A DNA stretch of 64,000 nucleotides from an uncultured Steroidobacter sp. (GTDB lineage: Bacteria > Pseudomonadota > Gammaproteobacteria > Steroidobacterales > Steroidobacteraceae), in the NCBI RefSeq assembly GCF_937958065.1, contig NZ_CALFXI010000046.1, positions 1 through 64,000 of the forward strand. The letters are read 5' to 3'. Under the pieces are notes generated by a model. The model was given only the letters and a program-made list of their open reading frames with translations, ran no database searches and was not told the origin of the DNA. Shown here one piece after another: positions 35,472 through 43,969 of this stretch. How positions within the stretch are numbered: position 1 is the stretch's first letter; each line of letters begins with the position of its first letter. The translations under genes were made by a program, and so were the position numbers.

Positions 35472-36473
35472 GCGCACCGTGCGGCTAGGGGCGGGACGAC
35501 TCTCCAGGCGCACGGCGTTGCGCAGCGAGTCGAGCAGGCGTTGCCAGGAGGTGCGGCGACGGACGCTCGTCGGTAATCCGAGTCGATCGCGCATGGCGCC
35601 GAAGATCGCGTCGGGAACGCTGATGCGACAGGCCTTCTCCAGGCCCTGGAAGCCGGGCGAGGAGTTGGCCTCGCAGATTCGATAGCCATTCGAGTCGAGC
35701 AGGATATCCACACCGGCGACATCGAGCCCGAGCACATTCGCGACTCGCACCGCCAGCTCGGCCATGTCCGGCGGCGGCTCGAAGGCGGTGCCGACGCCGC
35801 CGAGCGAGATGTTCGATTTGAAGCTGCCATCGGTGGAGCGGCGTTCCATCGCGGCGACGGCGCGCCCATTGATCACGAGCACGCGCACGTCGCGCCCGTG
35901 GCTCGCCTTTACGTACTGCTGGAAGATGAAGTCGCTGCCGGACTGCGCGCCATCGAGCAGATTGGCCAGATCGTTGAACTGCTCGCGGCTCGCACACAGC
36001 AGCACGCCGTTGCCACGTGTGCCACGCAAAGTTTTCACGACCACCGGAAAGCCCAGCTCGCGCTCGATCACACCCACATCGACGGGAAATTTACCCAGGA
36101 TGGTTTTGGGAATCGGGATGCCCGCGCCGGACAGGATTTGCAAAGTTTGCAGCTTGTCCGCGACCGCTTCGACCGCGGCGGGGCTGTTCACCATGGCGAT
36201 GCCCTGACGCTCGAAATGGCGCAGGACGGCCAGCGTGAAATAGCTGGTCTCGCTGCCCGTGCGGGGAATGATCAGGTCGGGCTTGGCGAGCTTGCGGCCC
36301 TGATAGACCGCGGACCAGCCTTCGGTGGAATCGACGATCAGCTCGAAATCACGCGGATTGAGCACATCGAGCCGGATGCCCGCTTGCGCGGCCGATTGCT
36401 GGAAGCGAAACACTTCCGCCGCTTCGGGTACACCGCGTCGCAGTTCCCGATGAAAGAGAAGCCAGCAATGCAT
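35460..36473 (-). CDS. RimK-like ATP-grasp ligase
   Basis: ATP-grasp carboxylate-amine ligase of the RimK/LysX type, which adds an amino acid (often glutamate) to a protein C terminus or small molecule. The 337-residue product has DKLQTLQILSGAGIPIPKT, the ATP-binding lysine region FPVVVKTLRGTRGNGVLL and the metal site AGVDILLDSNGYRICEANSS with PGFQGLEK. The last 35 residues are an extra Arg-rich tail. E. coli rimK modifies ribosomal protein S6; the substrate here is unknown. It is convergent with the spermidine-synthase-like gene. Confidence 0.85.
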   Translation of the reverse strand: MHCWLLFHRELRRGVPEAAEVFRFQQSAAQAGIRLDVLNPRDFELIVDSTEGWSAVYQGRKLAKPDLIIPRTGSETSYFTLAVLRHFERQGIAMVNSPAAVEAVADKLQTLQILSGAGIPIPKTILGKFPVDVGVIERELGFPVVVKTLRGTRGNGVLLCASREQFNDLANLLDGAQSGSDFIFQQYVKASHGRDVRVLVINGRAVAAMERRSTDGSFKSNISLGGVGTAFEPPPDMAELAVRVANVLGLDVAGVDILLDSNGYRICEANSSPGFQGLEKACRISVPDAIFGAMRDRLGLPTSVRRRTSWQRLLDSLRNAVRLESRPAPSRTVREPS

Positions 36474-36603
36474 GCCACGGCCCTCGGCGTTGAGGTAAAC
36501 AAACCCGCATGCTGCCCGTGCCGGCGCGATCTGTCTATTTCAGAGTGGTTACGAAGAATGCTTCGCAGCGGCACGCATCGCGCGTGCCGCTGCAGCGACG
36601 AGC

Positions 36604-37368
36604 TCACCGGATCTGGCCACCCATGCGAGTGGATTGATAACCCATGGGTTGTGTTCCCTCCGACTGGATCCCTCGACTGCTCTGTGTCTCGCTTACGACG
36701 CGGATGCTGTTGATCACATCGCGCACGCCAGGCAGCCCCTCGATCAAATCTTCCGCATGCCGCTTTTGCATGCGGGAAGTCACGGTGCCCGTCAGCATCA
36801 CCTCGCGATCGTTCACCGTCACTTCGATGTCGCTCGCGTCGATGTAGTCGTCGTCGGTCAGGCACTGACACACGTCCTCTCGGATGCGCTCGTCGGAACG
36901 ACGATAGCCGCGCGGCCCGCGACCACTGAACTGACCGGGAGTCTGCGAAGGCGAGGGAGACTCGAACGAGCGGCGGCCGCCGTACACCAGATCGTCGAAC
37001 TGCTCGCTGTCGTTGTCACGTTGCCACTGCGTGATGGGCAGGCCGTACTTGGAGCCGAAGTAATTCGCGTCGTAGCTGGCGCCGGCGCGCGTCAGCGGAC
37101 GGTCGCCGTAGAACGGATTGCTGCTCGAACCGCCATACTCGATGCTGCTGCTGGTATCTCTGAAACGGCCCTGGGCCGGACCGCTGTACGAGTTCTCCCA
37201 GCGATCGTTGAAGCTGCGGCGCTCGTCGTCGAAATCACGATAGACGTCGGTGCCGTAGCGTGCGTCGGCTTCCTCGCGCCACGATTCGCGCGACAGCGGG
37301 TCCAGCGGATAGCGGGTGTGCTCATCGCGGTCGCGGCGATGGCCCCGAAAAAAGTCTCTCAATGCCAT
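36604..37368 (-). CDS. BON-domain protein with long disordered N terminus
   Basis: A 254-residue protein without signal peptide. Residues 1-150 are low complexity, rich in Arg, Asp, Ser, Gly and Tyr (SSNPFYGDRP, QFSGRGPRGYRR). Residues about 155-225 are a BON domain: RRSDERIREDVCQCLTDDDY, the beta segment DIEVTVNDREVMLTGTV, then VRDVINSIRVV. BON domains bind membranes or lipids and occur in stress proteins such as OsmY. About 130 bp on its left and 50 bp on its right hold no gene. Osmotic or envelope stress is a guess only. Confidence 0.82.
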   Translation of the reverse strand: MALRDFFRGHRRDRDEHTRYPLDPLSRESWREEADARYGTDVYRDFDDERRSFNDRWENSYSGPAQGRFRDTSSSIEYGGSSSNPFYGDRPLTRAGASYDANYFGSKYGLPITQWQRDNDSEQFDDLVYGGRRSFESPSPSQTPGQFSGRGPRGYRRSDERIREDVCQCLTDDDYIDASDIEVTVNDREVMLTGTVTSRMQKRHAEDLIEGLPGVRDVINSIRVVSETQSSRGIQSEGTQPMGYQSTRMGGQIR

Positions 37369-37418
37369 GGTCGTGTCCTCTCGCTCGGTGATTTTCCGAC
37401 GGCTGCGATGGGCGCAGC

Positions 37419-38615
37419 TCAGTAAGGAACAAACGGGTCGGCATTCCCACGGTTCCTTGCGGAATGGCGCAGCACGCGGTCATATATTTCTTTCAGACGG
37501 GCGGCACTGATGCGCTCATCGAAATGGGCCACGACGTGTTCGCGGCCGCGCGCGGCCTGGGCGCGCAACGTTTCCACATCATCGAGTGCTGCTGCCATGG
37601 TGGCGCTCAGCGCCGCTACGGAGTCTTCACTGGCGAATCTCAGGTAGGGGGACGTGCCGTTCGATTCATACGCCTTAAGCGGATTGGTGAGCACCGGCAC
37701 GCCGCACGCCAGGCTTTCGAGGAACGTGACCGGGAAGGCGTCCATGTGTGGGAAATTCACGGTGAAGTCGGCGGCAACGAACAATCCGGGTTGCTGTTCG
37801 TAAGGCATGCCGCCGATCCAGCGCACACGCTGCGCGATGCCGAGCGTCTGCGCCTTCCGTTGCAGCGAGGCCAGTGACGTGCCCACGCTGTGCCCGAACG
37901 TCCGCATGATCAGATACGAGCGGGCTCGTGCCGCGACCGGCATCCCGGCAAAGGCTTCGATGATCCCGGCGGGTCGATAGATTGCACCGAGCTGCCGCCC
38001 TGACAGGAAAACCAGGGCGTCGGGCTCGATCTGCAGTCTCTGCCGCCACTGCGCTCGTTCCTGCGGCAGATCCGGATGGAACAGCTGAGTGTCGATGCCA
38101 ATGGGCAACGTCGCGACGGGGACTTCAGCGCCTGCCAGCCGGTTCGCGGTTGCGGCGCTGTCGTCGCAATCGACGATCAGCAAGTCGAGCGCGCGCAGCG
38201 CGGCGCCAAGGCGTTGACGTGCAGGATGCGCAGGTGACGCTTTCGCTGCCGCGTTCAGGTCGCTGCCCCAGGCGGTTGCCACCAACGGACGCCCGCCCGC
38301 GATGCTCACATCGAGCACTCGCTCGTCCATCCACTGCACATGGCACAGATCCGCGTTCGCCGAACGCAGCAAGGGCTCGAGACGTCGCTTGTGCAAGGAG
38401 GAAAGAAGGCGCGTCGTCAGCAGTGGATCGAGCCGGCGCAGGCGGCGTGGATATCTGCGGTGCTCGACGCCGTGGATCGGTTGGGACTGGAAGCCGCTGT
38501 GCTCGACGACGGTCACGTCGCACCCGGCCAATTGCAACAGGCGCACGTAGCGTCTGCAGTGGATATGCATCTGGCCGCCCTGTCCGAATGGAGCGGCAAA
38601 CAGCATCACTCTCAT
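37419..38615 (-). CDS. Glycosyltransferase, GT4 family
   Basis: A 398-residue GT-B fold retaining glycosyltransferase. The N-terminal acceptor domain begins MRVMLFAAPFGQGGQMHIHC. The C-terminal nucleotide-sugar domain has VFLSGRQLGAIYRPAGIIEA and the family pattern with the conserved Glu (DAFPVTFLESLACGVPVLT). It is soluble or peripheral. It lies 27 bp after the DegT aminotransferase on the same strand, so the set probably builds an amino-sugar-containing surface glycan. Confidence 0.87.
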   Translation of the reverse strand: MRVMLFAAPFGQGGQMHIHCRRYVRLLQLAGCDVTVVEHSGFQSQPIHGVEHRRYPRRLRRLDPLLTTRLLSSLHKRRLEPLLRSANADLCHVQWMDERVLDVSIAGGRPLVATAWGSDLNAAAKASPAHPARQRLGAALRALDLLIVDCDDSAATANRLAGAEVPVATLPIGIDTQLFHPDLPQERAQWRQRLQIEPDALVFLSGRQLGAIYRPAGIIEAFAGMPVAARARSYLIMRTFGHSVGTSLASLQRKAQTLGIAQRVRWIGGMPYEQQPGLFVAADFTVNFPHMDAFPVTFLESLACGVPVLTNPLKAYESNGTSPYLRFASEDSVAALSATMAAALDDVETLRAQAARGREHVVAHFDERISAARLKEIYDRVLRHSARNRGNADPFVPY

Positions 38616-38642
38616 CGCGGCGCCATGCGCAGCGGCGCTGAG

Positions 38643-39791
38643 CTACTGAACCGATCGCAGGATGTGCGTGATTTCGTCGACATGCTCGAGGCGCAATCCC
38701 GGATGCAGGGGCAAGGTGATCGCACGCTGCGAAAATTGCTGGGTCAGTGCCAACGGCGTGGGGAAGCGATCACGAAACCCGCTGAATTCCAGGATGGAAG
38801 GGTAGTGCATGCTCGATTGTATGCCCGACTTGCGCAGCGCCTGCACGGCCTTGGCGCGCGTCTCGGCCGAATCCGCCACCGCGACCATCAAGTGGCCGGA
38901 GGAGTGCTCGACCTTATCGGCGAAGACCATGATCCAGCGCTCGGCACCTTGCAGCCCGTCGCGATAGCGCGCCAACAGTTCTCGTCGTCTCTGGTTTCCC
39001 CGCAGGAGCTTCGCGAGCTGCGCCCGACCAATCGCAGCGTGCAACTCGTCCAGCCGGTAATTGAAACCGGGGCGGGCGATATCGTAGCCGGCGCGTCCAT
39101 GGTGACGCTCCCAGGACGAGCGCGTCATGCCATGACTGCGCAGCATTTCGATGCGCTCACAGAAGTCGTCGCGGTTCGTCACCAGCATGCCGCCTTCGCC
39201 GCACGCCAGGTTCTTGTTGGCGTAAAAAGAAAATGTGCCGAGATCGCCGATGCTGCCGGCCATCACGCCGTGCGGCTCGCGCCCCTGGGAATTGTGATAA
39301 GCGGCGCCCAGGGCGTGACACGAATCCTCGATCATCGCCAGGCCATGTCGCCTGCACAGCTCGACCAGCTCGCTCATGCGGGCGAGATTGCCGCCGTAGT
39401 GCATGGGAATGATGGCCTTGGTCCGGGGCGTGATCAGCCGTTCGACGTTAGCCGGATCGAGGGTGGGCTCCGCCAGGCTGCAGATATCGGCAAACACGGG
39501 CGTCGCGCCGGTCAGCAAGGTCATGTTGGCGGAAGCAATGAAATTTATCGCGGGCTGGATCACCTCATCGCCTGGACCGATCCCGATCGCATGCATTGCC
39601 AGATGTAGAGCGGCGGTCGCGCTGGAGACCGCGTAGGCATGTCGCGCCGATTGCATTTCCGCGAATTCGCGCTCGAAAGCGGCGACTTCGGGGCCCATGG
39701 AAAGCCATCTGCTGGCGATGACGCGTTGCGCGGCATCTGCCTCCTCGACTCCGTAATCCAGTACGGATAAAGGAACGCGCCACTCTGCCAA
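38643..39791 (-). CDS. DegT/DnrJ/EryC1/StrS aminotransferase
   Basis: PLP enzyme that transaminates a keto-sugar nucleotide to an amino sugar. The catalytic lysine lies in TFSFYANKNLACGEGGML. Other conserved parts are SSATAALHLAMHAIGIGPG, PMHYGGN and EDSCHALGA. The start is uncertain: TTG 39791 has AGGAG 9 nt upstream and gives the usual N terminus (VPLSVLDYGVEEAD), while TTG 39893 overlaps the stop of the small gene before it (TTGA) and would add 34 residues. No ATG is available near either. Member of the GT4/GT2 cluster. Confidence 0.88.
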   Translation of the reverse strand: MAEWRVPLSVLDYGVEEADAAQRVIASRWLSMGPEVAAFEREFAEMQSARHAYAVSSATAALHLAMHAIGIGPGDEVIQPAINFIASANMTLLTGATPVFADICSLAEPTLDPANVERLITPRTKAIIPMHYGGNLARMSELVELCRRHGLAMIEDSCHALGAAYHNSQGREPHGVMAGSIGDLGTFSFYANKNLACGEGGMLVTNRDDFCERIEMLRSHGMTRSSWERHHGRAGYDIARPGFNYRLDELHAAIGRAQLAKLLRGNQRRRELLARYRDGLQGAERWIMVFADKVEHSSGHLMVAVADSAETRAKAVQALRKSGIQSSMHYPSILEFSGFRDRFPTPLALTQQFSQRAITLPLHPGLRLEHVDEITHILRSVQ

Positions 39792-39889
39792 GTTTCGGTA
39801 CTCCTGCCCCCAGCGGGAATCCGGCGAGTGCCGGATGCTGTGTTGCAGAGTGTACCTTGTAGGATCCGGCTTAAGGAGCGCGGCGCCGG

Positions 39890-40105
39890 TCAAGGCGAGC
39901 CGATTTCCGATTCCGGCAGATAGCTCGTGCTCGGGGGAGGCTCATCGGGCGGATTCGTGACCAGGCTGACGGTCGCCATGGCGCCCGCGATCAAAGCGAG
40001 CAGCAGCAATGCCCAGTGGCGCCAACGCCAGAGCCGTCGGGCCCATTCGCCCGAGGCAGACCAGGCGCTCCCATCCCGATGCAGCACTGCTCGACTGAAA
40101 GCCAT
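39890..40105 (-). CDS. Small one-helix membrane protein
   Basis: A 71-residue product with one membrane helix (ALLLLALIAGAMATVSLV, residues about 32-49) after an Arg/Trp-rich segment (WARRLWRWRHW) and a proline-rich C-terminal tail. GGGGG lies 6 nt before ATG 40105. Its stop overlaps the earliest possible start of the aminotransferase gene, which supports a real, coupled gene. I do not recognise a family. Confidence 0.5.
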   Translation of the reverse strand: MAFSRAVLHRDGSAWSASGEWARRLWRWRHWALLLLALIAGAMATVSLVTNPPDEPPPSTSYLPESEIGSP

Positions 40106-40248
40106 CGCTACCCCCGCGGCGCGCGTAACTACCGCCGCGGGTGCAATTGAGCACCTCTACAGTGGCAACTCCATAAGGGGAAGTTCCAGGCGCCGCAGCG
40201 ATGAAACGCGCCATCGCCCTCGGAAGTTGCACGGCACAACCGCGCAAC

Positions 40249-41244
40249 TTACTTGAATACGCCTCGTGGCAGCGCCGCCAGCAAGCGCAATGCGCCTTTG
40301 AATTTCCGCAGTCCCGAGCCTCGCGACTGGAAGGCTCCGCGATAGGTCCGCAGACCGGCCCGTACCTGGCCAGCTTTCGCCAAAGAAATCGCCGCGTCGA
40401 TATGCGCTTTGATGAGACGTTCCTGATACGGCGTCACGTCGCGCTCGCGAGTGACATGCGGTGCCAGTGCTTTCAATCCATTGAGCTCGTCGACTGGCGC
40501 CGCTCCCTGACCCGGCGTGCCATTGCTGCCCGGCTCGCGCACCAGGGCCAGCACTTCGTCGGTGAACACGACCATGCCTCGCATGAACGCCTGCAGCGCG
40601 AAGCTCGTGTCCGCGCCGGGTCCGAGGCTGGGCTCGAGCCGCAGGTTCTGGATCGCGTTTCGACGAAACATCATGACCTGCAGGTAGGCAGGAATGTCGC
40701 TGCAGCTCACCAGCGCACCGAACGCCCGCTCTTTCGGAATGCGGCCGTACGCATGCGGCGCGTCGCGCAGCAGGACCGGGCGCTTGATCTCGGGGTAATT
40801 CCTGAACTGCTCGCCGATCATCTTGCCGGTGACGTGATCGACGTGCACGAAATTGCTGAAGGCGCAGGCGATCTCCGGGTCGGCGGCGAGATAGTCATGC
40901 ATGCGTTCGACGAACGCGGGGCTCCAGCGGTCGGTGGGATATAGAAAAGTGATGAATTCGCCGCGCGCCGCGTCCAGACCGGCGTTGCAGGCGCTCGCCA
41001 TGCCTTCGTGCGGCCGTTGGATGTACTGAATTCGCGCATTCCTGAAACGGCCGACCACTTTGGCCGTGTCATCGGTCGAGCCGTCGTCGACCACGATGAT
41101 CTGCTCGACCCGAACGGTCTGCGCGAGGATGGAATCGAGCGCCTCGCCGAGCAGCGTGCCGCAGTTGTAGCTGGGCACGATGACGGTGATCGAGGCGCGG
41201 GGGCGGGGAGCGGAAGTGGGTTCGGGCGTGGCCATGCCGCGCAT
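40249..41244 (-). CDS. Glycosyltransferase, GT2 family
   Basis: A 331-residue GT-A fold protein: ITVIVPSYNCGTLLGEALDS, IIVVDDGSTDDTAKVV and GMASACNAGLDAARGEFITF are standard. The usual DxD position reads FLYPTDRW, so only the last Asp of the metal motif is kept. The C-terminal 100 residues are helical with a basic end and no membrane helix. ATG 41244 or 41235 may be the start. It belongs to the GT4/DegT set on the same strand, probably for surface polysaccharide. Confidence 0.86.
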   Translation of the reverse strand: MRGMATPEPTSAPRPRASITVIVPSYNCGTLLGEALDSILAQTVRVEQIIVVDDGSTDDTAKVVGRFRNARIQYIQRPHEGMASACNAGLDAARGEFITFLYPTDRWSPAFVERMHDYLAADPEIACAFSNFVHVDHVTGKMIGEQFRNYPEIKRPVLLRDAPHAYGRIPKERAFGALVSCSDIPAYLQVMMFRRNAIQNLRLEPSLGPGADTSFALQAFMRGMVVFTDEVLALVREPGSNGTPGQGAAPVDELNGLKALAPHVTRERDVTPYQERLIKAHIDAAISLAKAGQVRAGLRTYRGAFQSRGSGLRKFKGALRLLAALPRGVFK

Positions 41245-41282
41245 TCTACCTGCGCGTCGATGGCAGCATCAGCTGTGACCCG

Positions 41283-42893
41283 TCAGAGAGAGGGCACGGC
41301 CGGGGCGAACGCGCTTTCCTGTCCTTCGACCGATGGCAAGAACTTCGGGGTGATGCGCGCTTTGGCCCGCTGCTCGAAGGCATAGCCTGCCGCGAGCAGC
41401 ACATCCTCGGACCACGGTGCTCCGATGAAGGACATTCCCAGCGGCAGGCCTTTGTGCTCACCCATCGGCACGGTGAGGTGCGGGTAGCCAGCCACGGCGG
41501 GCAGGGAAGTGAAGGAGCCCGGCGAGCGAGTGCCATTGATGGAATCCACGCGCGGTGCCACGCCCGTGCTCGGCGCGACGATCAGATCGAGCTTGTGCTC
41601 GGCAAGCATTCTCAAGATCCCTTGCACGCCTGCGAGCCGTTTGCCGTCGGCGCGCGCGGTCATGTACTTCGCATCCGTCAGCGGCGGCATGCCGTTCGCT
41701 TTCTCGAAGATGTCCTGACCGAACAGCGCCAGCTCCGCCGGCGTCTTCTTGTTGAACTCGATCAGCTGCTCCAGCGAGCGCACCGGGAGCTTAGCCGGCG
41801 AGCCGGCGAGATACGCGTTCAGGTCGGCCTTGAACTCGGTGTGCAGGACCATGTCCTCGGCCGCGTCCACGCCGTCCAGCTGCGGCAGCTTGATCTCGAT
41901 CAGCGTGGCGCCGCCTTCCTTCAGGTGATTCAACGCGCGCTCGTACACGGGCGTGACATAGCCATTTCTCCCCGGCTCGAAACGCAACACGCCGATTCGC
42001 TTGCCATTCAGGGCAGTGGGCACGAGGCCCTTGGTGTAATCGGACTTGGCGCAGCCGGCGGAAGGCGGATCGCACGCGGGGGCATCGCCGACCAGCGCGG
42101 CCAGCAGTAACGCGGCGTCTTTGACGTTGGTCGTCATCGGGCCCGCCGTGTCCTGGCTGTGCGCGATTGGAATGATGTACTTGCCCGAGAGCAGGCCCAG
42201 GGTCGGCTTCAAGCCCACGATGCCGTTCATGGCCGAGGGGCAGATGATGGAACCGTCGGTTTCGGTTCCCACGGCAACCGGCGCGAGAGCCGCAGCGATC
42301 GCAGCGCCACTGCCAGCACTCGATCCGCAGGGCGTACGATCGAGCACATACGGATTCTTGGTCAGGCCGCCGACCGCACTCCATCCGCTGGTCGAGTTGC
42401 GAGAGCGAAAGTTCGCCCACTCGCTCAGGTTGGTCTTGCCGAGGATCACGGCGCCGGCCGCACGCAAATTCGCGACGATCGGCGCATCGCGCTTGGTCAG
42501 ATTGCCCATCAACGCCAGCGAACCGGCGGTCGTGGGCATGGGATCGGCGGACTCGATGTTGTCCTTCAGGAGCACCGGGATCCCGTGCAACGGGCCGCGT
42601 GGACCCTTGGTCTGCAGTTCCTTGTCGAGCGCCCGCGCTTGCTTGAGGGCGTCGGGATTGATGGCAATGATGGAACGCAGTTGCGGACCATTGCGGTCGA
42701 TGGCCTCGAACCGCCGCGTGAAAGCCTCCACCAGCTCGACCGACGTGGTCTTGCGCGAGTCCAGATCGCTGCGCAGCTCGCTCAACGTCCGAGTGTCGGG
42801 CTCATCCGCTGCGTGCACGGCGCCGGCGGCGATCGACAGCGTGGCCAGCATGCCCATTGAACGACGCAGCGACGTCCCGAAGATCCCCTTCAT
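41283..42893 (-). CDS. Exported amidase (amidase signature family)
   Basis: Serine hydrolase with the Ser-cisSer-Lys triad: Lys in GIPVLLKDNIE, and serines in CGSSAGSGAAIAAAL. The product of about 536 residues begins with a signal peptide (MGMLATLSIAAGAVHAADE after MKGIFGTSLRR). ATG 42893 is chosen; ATG 42902 is three codons earlier. Substrates of the family range from amides to peptides; the secreted form here suggests periplasmic amide hydrolysis. It lies 38 bp upstream of the GT2 gene start on the same strand. Confidence 0.9.
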   Translation of the reverse strand: MKGIFGTSLRRSMGMLATLSIAAGAVHAADEPDTRTLSELRSDLDSRKTTSVELVEAFTRRFEAIDRNGPQLRSIIAINPDALKQARALDKELQTKGPRGPLHGIPVLLKDNIESADPMPTTAGSLALMGNLTKRDAPIVANLRAAGAVILGKTNLSEWANFRSRNSTSGWSAVGGLTKNPYVLDRTPCGSSAGSGAAIAAALAPVAVGTETDGSIICPSAMNGIVGLKPTLGLLSGKYIIPIAHSQDTAGPMTTNVKDAALLLAALVGDAPACDPPSAGCAKSDYTKGLVPTALNGKRIGVLRFEPGRNGYVTPVYERALNHLKEGGATLIEIKLPQLDGVDAAEDMVLHTEFKADLNAYLAGSPAKLPVRSLEQLIEFNKKTPAELALFGQDIFEKANGMPPLTDAKYMTARADGKRLAGVQGILRMLAEHKLDLIVAPSTGVAPRVDSINGTRSPGSFTSLPAVAGYPHLTVPMGEHKGLPLGMSFIGAPWSEDVLLAAGYAFEQRAKARITPKFLPSVEGQESAFAPAVPSL

Positions 42894-43276
42894 AGACAGC
42901 ATTATTGGTTTCCACCCGCGCCAGATTGGCTTTGGCGGGAACATATATCCAACCTGCGGCCCAGCGACAAGGAGCAGGGGGTGTGGGTGGGGGACGCGGC
43001 TGTTTTGCGCATGGCCCGTTCAGCTTCGCGAGTCGCCCGAATCGGGCTAGTTCATCTTCGTGTCGTCATGCTGCGACTCGCGTCACATATTCGTCGGGGC
43101 AGTGGGTGCGCGACGTCACAGTTGTCGTTCCCCGGTGGCCGTGTCGACTCGAACGATTGTGACAACGTCGGTGTTTGCCCTGTACAGCAACCCGACACTA
43201 GCGCGACATAAGTGACCGCGACATAGTGCGTCCCGGCTCGAGCAGCGGGCGGTTGACGGTTTCAAGGGAGCACTCG
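42894..43276. other. Divergent intergenic region before the PEP-CTERM gene
   Basis: No convincing gene in about 380 bp. It contains a direct repeat GCGACATA (43201-43208 and 43216-43223, 15 bp apart), and an opposed pair of related boxes: GTCACAGTTGTCG (near 43116-43128) and TTGTGACAACG (near 43157-43167). It ends with AGGGAG, the ribosome site of the PEP-CTERM gene. Confidence 0.35.
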
Positions 43277-43969
43277 ATGAAGCGCATTGTCCTGGCAACG
43301 GTGTTGACGGCCGGTTTTGCTTGCACGGCTCACGCCGGACTGGTGTCGGTTGGATTCAACGATTTCGACGCTTCGCCCGACTTCTCTTATGCCAATTACG
43401 AGAACGCGGGTTATTCGATGGACCAGTGGCAGAAGTGCGACCGCTCGTACAACGGCTCGTCGGTCGCGATCTCGTCGGCCTCGCTCTGCACCTACGAGAC
43501 CAACTATGCGAAGGACTATCCGGACGCGCTGCTCTCGGACCGCGCATTCAACGGTTCGGGACTGCTGACCGCTTACGGCCCCCTGCAGATCACGGCCGAT
43601 GGCGAGTTCACGCTCAACAGCGTCGACCTGCTCAGCGGCCTGAACAATCACGGCATGTCGCTGCGCTTCGATGCTTATCTGAACGGCGTGCTCACCGCGA
43701 CCTCCGATGTTTATTTTCCGGCGGCGGATCCGTCCAATTACGCCGCGTGGGTGGGGGGCCAGAGCTGGTTGTTCGGCTTCGACGGCCTCGGCCTGGGCAT
43801 CATGGATACGCTGATCATCTCCGGCATTCCCGGCATCCGGGGCGACGGCAAGTTCTTCCTCGACAACCTGGTGGTCGATGCCGCGAATGTTCCGGAGCCG
43901 GGCACGATGGCGTTGTTCGCCGTCGGCGGGCTGGGGCTGCTCGCGAGCCGCCGCCGCAAGCGCGCCTAA
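43277..43969 (+). CDS. PEP-CTERM sorting domain protein
   Basis: A 230-residue exported protein. It has a signal peptide (MKRIVLATVLTAGFACTAHA), a beta-rich middle with low charge and many Gly, Asn and Ser, and the C-terminal sorting signal VPEPGTMALFAVGGLGLLAS followed by RRRKRA. Such proteins are cut by an exosortase and are linked to exopolysaccharide. No exosortase gene is in this window. ATG 43277 has AGGGAG 7 nt upstream. Its end overlaps the convergent zwf by 4 bp. The middle resembles no family that I can name. Confidence 0.9.
   Translation: MKRIVLATVLTAGFACTAHAGLVSVGFNDFDASPDFSYANYENAGYSMDQWQKCDRSYNGSSVAISSASLCTYETNYAKDYPDALLSDRAFNGSGLLTAYGPLQITADGEFTLNSVDLLSGLNNHGMSLRFDAYLNGVLTATSDVYFPAADPSNYAAWVGGQSWLFGFDGLGLGIMDTLIISGIPGIRGDGKFFLDNLVVDAANVPEPGTMALFAVGGLGLLASRRRKRA

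Noticed and set aside
42981..43211. 76-codon frame upstream of the PEP-CTERM gene
   Set aside because: No ribosome site and no recognisable features; the area looks regulatory.
43277..43969. Sigma-54 promoter for the PEP-CTERM gene
   Set aside because: No TGGCAC-N5-TTGC pattern with correct spacing was found in the upstream region.
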